A stretch of DNA of 64,000 bases from assembly GCF_004353845.1 (NCBI RefSeq), contig NZ_CP037864.1:1674001-1738000 (forward strand), given 5' to 3'. This stretch comes from Citrobacter arsenatis (GTDB lineage: Bacteria; Pseudomonadota; Gammaproteobacteria; Enterobacterales; Enterobacteriaceae). Numbering within the stretch: the first letter of the stretch is position 1; every line of letters starts with the position of its first letter. Position numbers and translations under genes: made by a program. A model generated the notes under the pieces. The model was not told the DNA's origin and did not search any database. It was given only the letters and a program-made list of their open reading frames with translations. Shown in pieces: positions 35,240 to 43,679 of this stretch.

Positions 35240-35913
35240 GACTCCAGACTCCTTTGCGTTAAACCTTGCAGAATAAGATCGATGTGACAGGTGATCGTTT
35301 GGTCAATCAGCGCGGTTTTATCCTCATCAAATTGTGACCAGCCCGTACGCAACAGAATGGTTTCTTTCCCCAGACGAAAGGCCAGCACTTCGCCGAGTAT
35401 GGCGTGGGTGTGCAGAATCATCTGGGTATCGTTGGCATCGCCACCGGTATAGGCGGCAATCAGGCGCGTCAGGTGTGTATGCAGCGGATTGATAACCTGG
35501 TCGTGCACCAGTTGATAAGCTGCGGTGGGGGAAAGCTGTTCGCGCGAGATAAATTTGCTCAGGTTAACGGTGTCGTCCTGAGTTAACAGCATGATCATAT
35601 TTTTGCAGGCGCGCAGGATCAGTTCACGCATCGCACCACGATCCGGCTCTGGCTGGGCGAATAAACGCTCAGCCTCTTCAGCGTGCGGGCGAAACTGTGA
35701 GCCGATAAAATCTGCAATCCACTGGGCGCAGGCGAGATATAAATCCTCTTTTGAGCCAAAATAGTAGGTAATGGCCGCAATATTTTGCCCGGCCTGCGCG
35801 GCGATATCGCGCGTGGTAGCGTGCAGACCGTACTCGCCAAACTGCGCCAGCGCGGCGGCAATGAGCTGATTTTTTGCCTGTTCACCTTTGGTTGTCATGG
35901 TGGGTGTATTCAT
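35236..35913 (-). CDS. cecR: CecR, TetR-family regulator of the ybh exporter and rhlE
   Basis: A 225-residue TetR-family repressor with the helix-turn-helix TTRDIAAQAGQNIAAITYYFGSK at about residues 33-56 and a divergent C-terminal ligand domain. In E. coli CecR (YbiH) regulates its own operon and the divergent rhlE and influences sensitivity to cefoperazone and chloramphenicol. The 26-bp palindrome 12 bp upstream of its start is its expected operator. It is the first gene of cecR-ybhGFSR. Confidence 0.93.
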   Translation of the reverse strand: MNTPTMTTKGEQAKNQLIAAALAQFGEYGLHATTRDIAAQAGQNIAAITYYFGSKEDLYLACAQWIADFIGSQFRPHAEEAERLFAQPEPDRGAMRELILRACKNMIMLLTQDDTVNLSKFISREQLSPTAAYQLVHDQVINPLHTHLTRLIAAYTGGDANDTQMILHTHAILGEVLAFRLGKETILLRTGWSQFDEDKTALIDQTITCHIDLILQGLTQRSLES

Positions 35914-35925
35914 GGCACGACTCTG

Positions 35926-35951
35926 ATCTTAATCAATCGATTGATTAAGAT
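35926..35951. promoter_or_regulatory. CecR operator, 26-bp perfect palindrome
   Basis: A perfectly symmetric 26-bp sequence with core AATCAATCGATTGATT lies between the divergent cecR and rhlE, close to the cecR start. Size and position fit a TetR-family operator, as in E. coli where CecR binds between these genes. Confidence 0.88.
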
Positions 35952-36134
35952 TATGACTGATGTGCAAACTTGTCCAGTCCAGACCGTTATTTTCCCGCGC
36001 AGGGATAATTTATGCGGCACATCACAAAAACTGCTACACTTCGCCCCTTCATGACATTGTGGTTTTTGTCATCTCTATTATATGTATCTCCCTGAAAACG
36101 ACACCGGTAACGGTCAGGGTGGTTCGGAGTTGTT

Positions 36135-37478
36135 ATGTCTTTTGATTCCCTTGGTTTAAACCCTGATATTTTACGTGCCGTTGCCGAGCAGGGTTACCGT
36201 GAACCTACCCCTATTCAGCAGCAGGCGATCCCTGCCGTGCTGGAAGGCCGCGATCTGATGGCCAGCGCCCAGACCGGCACGGGGAAAACGGCAGGTTTTA
36301 CCCTGCCGCTGTTGCAGCATCTGATTACCCATCAGCCACATGGTAAAAGCCGTCGCCCGGTTCGTGCGCTGATCCTTACGCCTACCCGCGAACTGGCGGC
36401 TCAGATTGGCGAAAACGTACGTGATTACAGTAAGTATCTGAATATTCGCTCGCTGGTGGTCTTCGGCGGCGTCAGCATTAACCCGCAGATGATGAAGCTG
36501 CGTGGCGGTGTGGATGTCCTGATTGCCACTCCGGGTCGTTTGCTCGATCTGGAGCACCAGAATGCGGTGAAACTGGATCAGGTAGAGATCCTGGTGCTGG
36601 ACGAAGCTGACCGCATGCTGGATATGGGCTTTATTCACGATATCCGCCGCGTTCTGGCGAAATTGCCGGCGAAACGCCAGAACCTGCTGTTCTCAGCAAC
36701 GTTTTCTGACGATATCAAGTCGCTGGCCGAAAAACTTCTGCACAATCCACTGGAAATCGAAGTGGCGCGCCGTAATACCGCGTCCGAGCAGGTGACTCAG
36801 CATGTTCATTTCGTGGATAAAAAACGTAAACGCGAACTGCTATCGCAGATGATCGGTCAAGGCAACTGGCAGCAGGTGCTGGTGTTCACCCGTACCAAAC
36901 ACGGTGCGAACCACCTGGCAGAACAGCTGAATAAAGACGGTATCCGCAGCGCGGCGATCCATGGAAACAAATCTCAGGGAGCGCGTACGCGTGCACTGGC
37001 TGATTTTAAATCCGGTGATATTCGCGTGCTGGTAGCGACCGACATTGCCGCGCGCGGCCTGGACATTGAAGAGCTGCCGCACGTGGTGAACTACGAGCTG
37101 CCAAATGTCCCGGAAGATTACGTGCACCGTATTGGTCGTACTGGTCGTGCGGCCGCCACCGGCGAAGCGTTGTCTCTGGTGTGCGTCGATGAACACAAGC
37201 TGTTGCGTGACATCGAGAAGCTGCTGAAAAAAGAGATCCCGCGTATTGCAACGCCAGGCTACGAGCCGGACCCGTCCATCAAAGCCGAGCCAATCCAGAA
37301 CGGTCGCCAGCAGCGTGGTGGCGGCGGTCGTGGTCAGGGCGGAGCAGGGCGTGGCCAGCAGTCGCGTCGTCAGGATGGCGGTGCGCCAAAAGCGAAACCG
37401 CGTAGCGGCGAAGGCAAACCGGCAGGCGATAAGCCTCGTCCACCGCGCCGTCCGCGCAAACCGTCTTCAGCGCAGTAA
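36135..37478 (+). CDS. rhlE: ATP-dependent RNA helicase RhlE
   Basis: A 447-residue DEAD-box helicase that in E. coli acts in ribosome assembly, with links to RNA decay. Motifs in order: Q motif PTPIQQQA (about 25-32), AQTGTGKT (45-52), PTRELA, DEADRMLDMGF, SAT, ATDIAARGLD and HRIGRTGR. The last 60 or so residues are a disordered, Gly/Arg/Lys-rich RNA-binding tail (RQQRGGGGRGQGG). The gene diverges from cecR and is followed by a REP hairpin rather than by dinG as in E. coli. Confidence 0.96.
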   Translation: MSFDSLGLNPDILRAVAEQGYREPTPIQQQAIPAVLEGRDLMASAQTGTGKTAGFTLPLLQHLITHQPHGKSRRPVRALILTPTRELAAQIGENVRDYSKYLNIRSLVVFGGVSINPQMMKLRGGVDVLIATPGRLLDLEHQNAVKLDQVEILVLDEADRMLDMGFIHDIRRVLAKLPAKRQNLLFSATFSDDIKSLAEKLLHNPLEIEVARRNTASEQVTQHVHFVDKKRKRELLSQMIGQGNWQQVLVFTRTKHGANHLAEQLNKDGIRSAAIHGNKSQGARTRALADFKSGDIRVLVATDIAARGLDIEELPHVVNYELPNVPEDYVHRIGRTGRAAATGEALSLVCVDEHKLLRDIEKLLKKEIPRIATPGYEPDPSIKAEPIQNGRQQRGGGGRGQGGAGRGQQSRRQDGGAPKAKPRSGEGKPAGDKPRPPRRPRKPSSAQ

Positions 37479-37508
37479 TTCACCTTGCTGTATGGCAGTA
37501 TAAACACG

Positions 37509-37541
37509 CTATCCGGTCTACACATCGTGTAGGCCGGATAG
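37509..37541. repeat. REP-type hairpin between rhlE and the GntR regulator
   Basis: CTATCCGGTCTACAC-ATC-GTGTAGGCCGGATAG forms a 15-bp stem with one mismatch and a 3-base loop, lying between two convergent genes. No U tract follows. The shape differs from an ordinary REP because the two terminal halves face each other directly. Confidence 0.85.
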
Positions 37542-37546
37542 GTCAA

Positions 37547-38281
37547 TCACTCCCCTGAACTTTGCGATTTCAGCACGATTGAGCAGGTATAGCGTCCTGC
37601 CGGGTGAATCGAAATCGTCGTCTCAAATACTTTCCCGTCCCTGTCCAGATAACGACGTACAATTCTCATCGCTGGTGAATCAGGCGCAACATTGAGGATC
37701 TTTGCCACCTTTTTTGGCACGCCGACAGCCGTAATGGTCTGGTGCACCTCATGACTTTTGATACCGTAATGCGTTTCGATCAAATCGCTGATTAGCGAGT
37801 GTGGATCGTCACGGATGTACGTGCGCAGCTTGGCGTAATCCGTGCTGGCATAGCTGTCCGTCCAGCAGATTGGCGCGTCGGGGTTTTGTGCATCTTCGCG
37901 AGTGCTGGCAATGTGCAGCCAACGGGAACCCGGCGGGCAGCCAATCATCTGGGACAACTCTATGTCCGCCACAATCTCATCGATTTTCTTGATGACGCGC
38001 AGATTGTTTTTGGCCAACAGCAACAGATCCTCAAGATGCGATAGCGGGTGATTGACGCCGTTAGCCTTAGGTTCGCAAACGCGAGTTCCCGCGCCTTTAC
38101 GCCGTGATATCAGACCTTGCTCTGTTAATTCCCTTAGCGCCTCACGCATGGTGTGGCGGCTGACCTGCCATGTTTCGCACAGTTCCATTTCCGTAGGAAA
38201 CAGCGAGCCGGGAGCAAAGGTTCCCACCGCAATTTGCTGCGCCAGTTCACGTGCTATTCGCTTGTACAGAGATTCTTTCAT
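37547..38281 (-). CDS. GntR/HutC-subfamily transcriptional regulator of the lyase-transporter island
   Basis: A 244-residue regulator with an N-terminal winged helix (LCETWQVSRHTMREALRELT and GLISRRKGAGTRV, about residues 34-68) and a UTRA effector domain. I do not recognise it as a named E. coli protein. It is divergent from the lyase gene. The intergenic region holds repeats of a TGTNYGGACA/TGTCCGTACA-type decamer, probably its operators, so it should sense the island's substrate or product. UTRA effectors are usually small metabolites such as sugars, urocanate or amino acid derivatives; which one applies here cannot be read from sequence. Confidence 0.88.
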   Translation of the reverse strand: MKESLYKRIARELAQQIAVGTFAPGSLFPTEMELCETWQVSRHTMREALRELTEQGLISRRKGAGTRVCEPKANGVNHPLSHLEDLLLLAKNNLRVIKKIDEIVADIELSQMIGCPPGSRWLHIASTREDAQNPDAPICWTDSYASTDYAKLRTYIRDDPHSLISDLIETHYGIKSHEVHQTITAVGVPKKVAKILNVAPDSPAMRIVRRYLDRDGKVFETTISIHPAGRYTCSIVLKSQSSGE

Positions 38282-38301
38282 CGCAGTTTCATCAAAATAT
38301 T

Positions 38302-38317
38302 AGTGATCTTTATCACG
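38302..38317. promoter_or_regulatory. Candidate CRP site of the island
   Basis: AGTGATCTTTATCACG contains GTGA-N6-TCAC, the core of the cAMP-CRP consensus, in the divergent control region 21 bp upstream of the regulator start and about 170 bp upstream of the lyase. It fits carbon catabolite control of a catabolic module. One match to a degenerate motif is modest evidence. Confidence 0.5.
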
Positions 38318-38360
38318 AAAATTTGTACGGACTATTCCCTACATTTCTTATGAATACTAT

Positions 38361-38392
38361 AAATGTCCGTACATTTAAATGTACGGACATTT
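38361..38392. promoter_or_regulatory. 32-bp perfect palindrome, probable GntR operator
   Basis: The palindrome is built from TGTCCGTACA, a TTTAAA centre and TGTACGGACA and is perfect over 32 bp. Related decamers lie at 38324-38333 (TGTACGGACT) and 38398-38407 (TGTCTGGACA). It lies about 90 bp before the lyase start and 80 bp before the divergent regulator start, suited to control of both. Confidence 0.82.
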
Positions 38393-38483
38393 TGTTATGT
38401 CTGGACATTGCAGCGGCGTTTAGACATCCAACAAACTGCCGTCAACACGCATCTTATCATTATCAGATTTTCCAGGGGGATTT

Positions 38484-39836
38484 ATGGCTTCGAATGTACT
38501 TGATTCTGTTCTGTTCAGGGATTCTTTCGGCACACCGGCGATGCGCGCGGTGTTTGACGATCGCGAGCTGGTGCGCAAATACGTGGAAGTGGAAGTGGCA
38601 TTAGCCAAAGCCCAGGCTCGCTGCGGCGTAATACCCGAGGCTGCGGCGCTGGAAATTGCTGAAAAATGTAATGCCGACACGCTCGATTTCGATTTATTGC
38701 GCCATGAAACCGAAATCGTGGGTTATCCGATCCTACCGTTGGTACACCAGATTTCTAAACAGGCTGGCGAGTCTGGCGGCTATGTGCACTGGGGGGCAAC
38801 CACTCAGGACATTATGGACACCGCAGTGGTCCTGCAAATTCGAGATGCTTTTGCGCTTATTGAATCCGATATGGACAAACTCCGCGCAACGCTGGCCGAT
38901 CTTTCACGCCGCTACCGTGATACGCCAATGGCGGGAAGAACCCATTTACAACAGGCTTTGCCCGTGACCTTCGGTTACAAAGCGGCCATCTGGCTGGATA
39001 TGTTTGAGCGTCATGCTGAACGTCTTGCCCAGGCGCGTCCTCGTGTATTGGTCGGTGAATTTGCCGGGGCGGCCGGTACGCTGGCATCGCTAGGGGATAA
39101 AGGGCTGGCGGTACAAAAAGCGATGATGGAAGAGCTTGGACTGAATGTTCCAACCTCCACCTGGCACGTCGCGCGTGATGGTTTTGCCGAAGCGGTGAAC
39201 CTGTTAGCGGTGATTACCGGGTCGCTGGGTAAGATTGCCTACGACGTAATGCTGCTGGCAGCTAACGAGTTTGGTGAACTGTATGAGCCGTTTGTTAAAG
39301 GGCGTGGCGCCAGCAGTACCATGCCGCAGAAACGCAACCCTATTTCCAGCGAGCTGATGCTGGCCTGTGCCAAAGGCGTTCGCCAACAGGCTGGGTTGAT
39401 GCTTGATGCAATGGTACAAGATCTGGAGCGTGCAACCGGGCCGTGGCATGCCGAATGGATTGCTATCCCGGAAAGTTTTGTTCTCAGCGCGGGAGCACTG
39501 CATCAGGCCAATTTTATGCTGGCGGGGCTGGTGGTCGATGAAGCGGCGATGAAACGTAATCTCGGCATGACTAACGGATTGATTGTGGCTGAAGCGGTCA
39601 TGATGGGGTTGGCTCCGTATATTGGTCGTCAGGATGCACATGACGTGGTGTATGACGCCTGTCGTATCGTCAACGAACAGGGTGGGCGATTAGCTGACGT
39701 GCTGAATGCGATGTCATCTGTCTCTGAACGACTGGACCCACAGTTGATTGAAAAACTTACCGACCCGGCAAATTACCTTGGAATGGCACCGGCGATGGTG
39801 GATCAGGTATTAGCAAGATATATGTCGCGGAAATGA
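38484..39836 (+). CDS. Fumarase/aspartase-superfamily lyase (CMLE-like), substrate unknown
   Basis: A 450-residue protein, the length of 3-carboxy-cis,cis-muconate cycloisomerase. Superfamily motifs are complete: HWGATTQD (102-109), GRTHLQQALP (151-160, with the catalytic histidine) and GASSTMPQKRNP (275-286, with the mobile catalytic serine loop). Most members eliminate fumarate from succinyl-type adducts; CMLE proteins lactonise. No other beta-ketoadipate genes are present, so a true CMLE role is unlikely. PurB and ArgH are excluded by sequence. With a DASS transporter 33 bp downstream, I infer cleavage or cyclisation of an imported polycarboxylate, for example an N- or S-succinyl compound. 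A CAGGGGG ribosome site precedes the ATG. Confidence 0.85.
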   Translation: MASNVLDSVLFRDSFGTPAMRAVFDDRELVRKYVEVEVALAKAQARCGVIPEAAALEIAEKCNADTLDFDLLRHETEIVGYPILPLVHQISKQAGESGGYVHWGATTQDIMDTAVVLQIRDAFALIESDMDKLRATLADLSRRYRDTPMAGRTHLQQALPVTFGYKAAIWLDMFERHAERLAQARPRVLVGEFAGAAGTLASLGDKGLAVQKAMMEELGLNVPTSTWHVARDGFAEAVNLLAVITGSLGKIAYDVMLLAANEFGELYEPFVKGRGASSTMPQKRNPISSELMLACAKGVRQQAGLMLDAMVQDLERATGPWHAEWIAIPESFVLSAGALHQANFMLAGLVVDEAAMKRNLGMTNGLIVAEAVMMGLAPYIGRQDAHDVVYDACRIVNEQGGRLADVLNAMSSVSERLDPQLIEKLTDPANYLGMAPAMVDQVLARYMSRK

Positions 39837-39869
39837 ACGTTCTCGGGCTAACGGAATAAGGATATTTTT

Positions 39870-41291
39870 ATGTCAACGAATTCTGTCACGGGAAAATCCA
39901 TTTTGTCGTTCCTGATACCGCTGGCGATAGGCGCGATCGTTTGGTTTTATCCTGTACCTGATGGTCTGACGCCTCAGGCCTGGCACATGTTCGCGATATT
40001 TGCCGCGACCATTGCCGCCATTCTTACCCAGCCGCTCCCTTCGGGGGCGGTAATGTTGATTGCACTTTGTGTGGTTATTTTCACTAAAACGTTGCCAGAG
40101 ACAAAGGCGCTGTCAGGGTTTGCGTCCGGTACGGTATGGCTCATTTTCTGTGCCTACGTCTTGTCTCTGGGCTTTGTAACGTCAGGACTGGGGAAACGTA
40201 TCGCGTATAAAATGTTATCGCTCTTTGGCGGTAGCAGCCTGGGTATCGCTTACTCACTGGGGGTTTCCGATCTGATTATGGCCCCGGCAATGCCGTCTGT
40301 AACTGCACGGTCAGGGGGCATAATTTTTCCCATCACTCGTTCCATCAATGATGTGTTGGGTTCCGCGCCGGGGGTAACAGGTAAACGCATTGGCGATTTC
40401 TTAACCATGGTGTGCTTCCAGTTTACGCCGATTACCGGGGCGATATTTCTCACCGGGATGGCGGCGAATCCGCTGGTAGCGAGTCTGGCGAAATCGTCAT
40501 TGGGTGTGGAGATAACCTGGGGCGGATGGTTTATTTCCGCAGTGGTCCCTGCGATGGTCTGTTTCTGCCTGATGCCACTTCTGGTTTACAAGTTATTGGA
40601 TCCCGAGCTTAAGCGTACGCCAGAGGCAAAAGCGATGGGTAAGCAGGCGCTCGGTGAACTCGGTTCGATGAGCAGTAGCGAGAAAAAGGTCGCGCTAGGT
40701 TTTGTGCTGGCGCTGGTTGGCTGGGGCACTAGCTTGATTACTGGATTGTCTGCTACATCTGTCGGACTGGGGTTGGCTGCTTATCTTTTCGCTTCGGGCG
40801 CCGTGAACTGGAAAAGCCTGCTTAATGACCATGCGGCATGGGATACGGTGATCTGGTTTAGCGTTATTATTAGTCTGGCGACCGGACTTGCCGATCTGGG
40901 TTTTATTAAATGGATGACAATAAAGTTAGGCAGCGGTATTCAGGGGTTTGGCGCGATCGAGTCCTTTATTATGCTGGGGGTCCTTTACATTTACGTCCAT
41001 TATCTCTTTGCTACGGCTACCGGGCATGTGGCTGCGCTGTATGCTCCTTTTGCGGCCACGGCGATCGCTGCAGGCGCACCGCCGATGATGGTCGCTATTT
41101 GCTTCGGTATCTTTAGTAACCTGATGTGGGGGAATACCGAGTATGGCGGCGGACCTGGCCCTATTTATTTTGCCCAGGGCTATTTTGAACGACCGCGCTT
41201 TTACAAGATTAACCTCTGTGTGGTAACGGCAAATGTGATCATCATTTTTGCCGTCGGCATGCTGTGGTGGAAGCTGCTGGGATACTATTAA
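39870..41291 (+). CDS. DASS-family anion transporter of the accessory island
   Basis: A 473-residue membrane protein clearly related to YbhI at the left end of this window: same length, same SGFASGTVWLIF and VTSGLGKRIAYK blocks. The first family signature reads APAMPSVTARSGG, so the usual Ser-Asn-Thr triplet is Ser-Val-Thr at residues 143-145. The second signature region is FSNLMWGNTEYGGGPGP. The asparagine change may alter cation or substrate preference. It follows the lyase by 33 bp with an ATAAGG ribosome site and is almost certainly co-transcribed. It probably imports the lyase substrate or exchanges it for a dicarboxylate product; that is inference. Confidence 0.88.
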   Translation: MSTNSVTGKSILSFLIPLAIGAIVWFYPVPDGLTPQAWHMFAIFAATIAAILTQPLPSGAVMLIALCVVIFTKTLPETKALSGFASGTVWLIFCAYVLSLGFVTSGLGKRIAYKMLSLFGGSSLGIAYSLGVSDLIMAPAMPSVTARSGGIIFPITRSINDVLGSAPGVTGKRIGDFLTMVCFQFTPITGAIFLTGMAANPLVASLAKSSLGVEITWGGWFISAVVPAMVCFCLMPLLVYKLLDPELKRTPEAKAMGKQALGELGSMSSSEKKVALGFVLALVGWGTSLITGLSATSVGLGLAAYLFASGAVNWKSLLNDHAAWDTVIWFSVIISLATGLADLGFIKWMTIKLGSGIQGFGAIESFIMLGVLYIYVHYLFATATGHVAALYAPFAATAIAAGAPPMMVAICFGIFSNLMWGNTEYGGGPGPIYFAQGYFERPRFYKINLCVVTANVIIIFAVGMLWWKLLGYY

Positions 41292-41302
41292 CCGACACGT
41301 TT

Positions 41303-41391
41303 ATTCGGCCTACAATGTCCCTCACTGTAGGCCGAGTAAGGCGCGAACCCGGATTGTAGGCCGGATAAGGCGTGTAAGCCGCCATCCGGCA
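41303..41391. repeat. REP elements downstream of the island transporter
   Basis: An inverted pair TCGGCCTACA / TGTAGGCCGA (41304-41334) is followed by a complete REP (GTAGGCCGGATAAGGCGTGT to GCCATCCGGCA, ending about 41391). They separate the island from dinG and probably form the 3' end of the transporter message. Confidence 0.85.
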
Positions 41392-41465
41392 ATTTAAGCC
41401 AGTGCTGCGAGCCGCTTTCCAGAATGGGGGAAAAAGGTACATTGAGTGTCTGAAATGTGCCACAA

Positions 41466-41485
41466 TAGTGGCTGTTTATACAGTA
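41466..41485 (+). promoter_or_regulatory. LexA (SOS) box of dinG
   Basis: TAGTGGCTGTTTATACAGTA lies 14 bp before the dinG start and differs from the E. coli dinG SOS box, as I recall it, at one position. CTG-N8-CAG type arms are preserved in the right half. Confidence 0.88.
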
Positions 41486-41499
41486 TTTCAGGTTTTCTC

Positions 41500-43650
41500 A
41501 TGGCACTAACGGCTGCGTTAAAAGCGCAAATCGCCGCCTGGTATAAGGCGCTTCAGGAACAGATCCCCGACTTTATCCCCCGTGCGCCGCAGCGGCAGAT
41601 GATTGCTGACGTCGCGAAAACGCTATCTGGGGAAGAAGGGCGGCATCTGGCGATTGAGGCGCCGACCGGGGTGGGGAAAACGCTGTCGTATTTGATTCCC
41701 GGTATTGCCATAGCGCGTGAGGAACAAAAAACGCTGGTGGTCAGTACCGCCAACGTCGCTTTGCAGGATCAGATCTACAGCAAAGATTTGCCGCTGCTAC
41801 GCAAAATTATCCCTGACCTGCGTTTTACCGCCGCGTTTGGTCGCGGACGCTATGTCTGCCCGCGTAACTTAGCAGCGCTGGCCAGCACCGAACCCAATCA
41901 GCAGGATCTGCTGGCCTTTCTTGACGATGACCTGACGCCCAATAACCAGGAAGAACAAAAGCGTTGCGCCAGGCTAAAAGGCGATCTCGACAGCTACAAG
42001 TGGGACGGGCTGCGCGATCACACCGATATCGCTATCGACGACGGGCTCTGGCAACGCCTGAGCACCGATAAAGCCAGCTGCCTGAATCGTAACTGTCACT
42101 ACTATCGTGAATGCCCTTTTTTTGTCGCCCGCCGGGAGATTCAGGAAGCCGAAGTGGTGGTAGCCAACCACGCGCTGGTGATGGCGGCTATGGAAAGCGA
42201 AGCCGTTTTGCCGGAGCCGAAAAACCTGCTGCTGGTGCTGGATGAAGGCCACCACTTGCCGGATGTTGCGCGTGATGCGCTGGAGATGAGCGCGGAAATC
42301 AGCGCCCCATGGTACCGACTGCAGTTGGATCTGTTTTGCAAATTAGTGGCTACCTGCCTGGAGCAGTTTCGGCCAAAAACCACGCCGCCGCTGGCGAACG
42401 CGGAGCGCCTGAACGGTCACTGTGAGGAACTGTATGAGCTGATTTCATCGCTCAATAACATTCTTAATCTGTACATGCCCGCAACCCAGGAGGCGGAACA
42501 CCGCTTCGCAATGGGCGAGCTGCCTGCGGAAGTGATGGAGATTTGTCAGCGTCTGGCGAAGCTAACGGAAATGCTGCGCGGTCTGGCAGAACTGTTCCTC
42601 AACGATCTCAGCGAAAAAACCGGTACTCACGATATTGTGCGTCTGCATCGGGTTATTTTGCAGATGAATCGGGCGCTGGGCATGTTTGAGGCGCAAAGCA
42701 AACTGTGGCGGTTGGCATCGCTCGCGCAGTCGTCAGGTGCGCCGGTAAGTAAATGGGCGACGCGAGAGGTGCGTGACGGGCAGATCCACGTCTGGTTCCA
42801 CTGCGTGGGTATCCGCGTGAGCGATCAGCTCGAACGACTGCTGTGGCGCAGCGTACCGCATATTATTGTCACTTCCGCCACGCTGCGCTCGCTCAACAGC
42901 TTCTCGCGTCTGCAGGAGATGAGCGGTCTGAAGGAAAAAGCAGGGGACCGGTTTGTCGCGCTGGATTCACCGTTTAATCACGTTGAACAGGGCAAAATCG
43001 TCATTCCAAAGATGCGCTACGAACCGTTAATTGATAACGAAGAGCAGCATATCGCGGAAATGGCCGCCTATTTCCGCGAACAGCTGGAAAGTAAAAAGCA
43101 TCAGGGCATGTTGGTACTTTTTGCCAGCGGCCGGGCGATGCAGCGCTTTCTTGAGCACGTGACCGATCTGCGCCTGCTGTTGTTGGTACAGGGCGACCAG
43201 CCGCGCTATCGTCTGGTGGAGTTGCACCGCAAGCGGGTGACCAACGGCGAGCGTAGCGTGCTGGTTGGGCTGCAATCTTTTGCCGAAGGTCTGGATTTGA
43301 AAGGCGATTTGCTGACTCAGGTGCATATTCACAAAATTGCGTTTCCGCCTATCGACAGCCCGGTGGTGATCACCGAGGGCGAGTGGTTGAAAAGCCTGAA
43401 CCGCTACCCCTTCGAGGTGCAGAGCCTGCCCGCGGCGTCGTTCAATTTGATCCAGCAGGTTGGGCGACTCATCCGTAGCCATGGCTGTTGGGGAGAAGTG
43501 GTTATTTATGACAAGCGTTTATTGACCAAAAGCTATGGTAAGCGTTTACTGAACGCGTTACCCATATTTCCGATAGAGCAACCTGCTGTGCCAGACGTTA
43601 TAGTAAAACCAAAAGAAAAAACGAAACCTACGCGCCGCCGTCGGCGTTAA
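41500..43650 (+). CDS. dinG: ATP-dependent DNA helicase DinG
   Basis: DinG is a 5'-3' helicase of the XPD-like superfamily 2 that resolves R-loops and other structures ahead of replication. The ATG at 41500 gives 716 residues, the E. coli length; the longer reading covers the LexA site. Walker A is APTGVGKT (54-61), Walker B is DEGH, and the four iron-sulfur ligands are in RYVCPRN (C120) and ASCLNRNCHYYRECPFF (about 194-205). Helicase motif VI is QQVGRLIRS, and the tail is basic. It is SOS-induced and followed by ybiB after 29 bp. Confidence 0.97.
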   Translation: MALTAALKAQIAAWYKALQEQIPDFIPRAPQRQMIADVAKTLSGEEGRHLAIEAPTGVGKTLSYLIPGIAIAREEQKTLVVSTANVALQDQIYSKDLPLLRKIIPDLRFTAAFGRGRYVCPRNLAALASTEPNQQDLLAFLDDDLTPNNQEEQKRCARLKGDLDSYKWDGLRDHTDIAIDDGLWQRLSTDKASCLNRNCHYYRECPFFVARREIQEAEVVVANHALVMAAMESEAVLPEPKNLLLVLDEGHHLPDVARDALEMSAEISAPWYRLQLDLFCKLVATCLEQFRPKTTPPLANAERLNGHCEELYELISSLNNILNLYMPATQEAEHRFAMGELPAEVMEICQRLAKLTEMLRGLAELFLNDLSEKTGTHDIVRLHRVILQMNRALGMFEAQSKLWRLASLAQSSGAPVSKWATREVRDGQIHVWFHCVGIRVSDQLERLLWRSVPHIIVTSATLRSLNSFSRLQEMSGLKEKAGDRFVALDSPFNHVEQGKIVIPKMRYEPLIDNEEQHIAEMAAYFREQLESKKHQGMLVLFASGRAMQRFLEHVTDLRLLLLVQGDQPRYRLVELHRKRVTNGERSVLVGLQSFAEGLDLKGDLLTQVHIHKIAFPPIDSPVVITEGEWLKSLNRYPFEVQSLPAASFNLIQQVGRLIRSHGCWGEVVIYDKRLLTKSYGKRLLNALPIFPIEQPAVPDVIVKPKEKTKPTRRRRR

Positions 43651-43679
43651 CGATGCGAGCAACAGGCAAGGAGTTATCG

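Noticed and set aside
38484..39836. PcaB (3-carboxy-cis,cis-muconate cycloisomerase) of the beta-ketoadipate pathway
   Set aside because: Length and motifs fit, but no other pca gene is present and the neighbour is a DASS transporter, so the specific function was not assigned.
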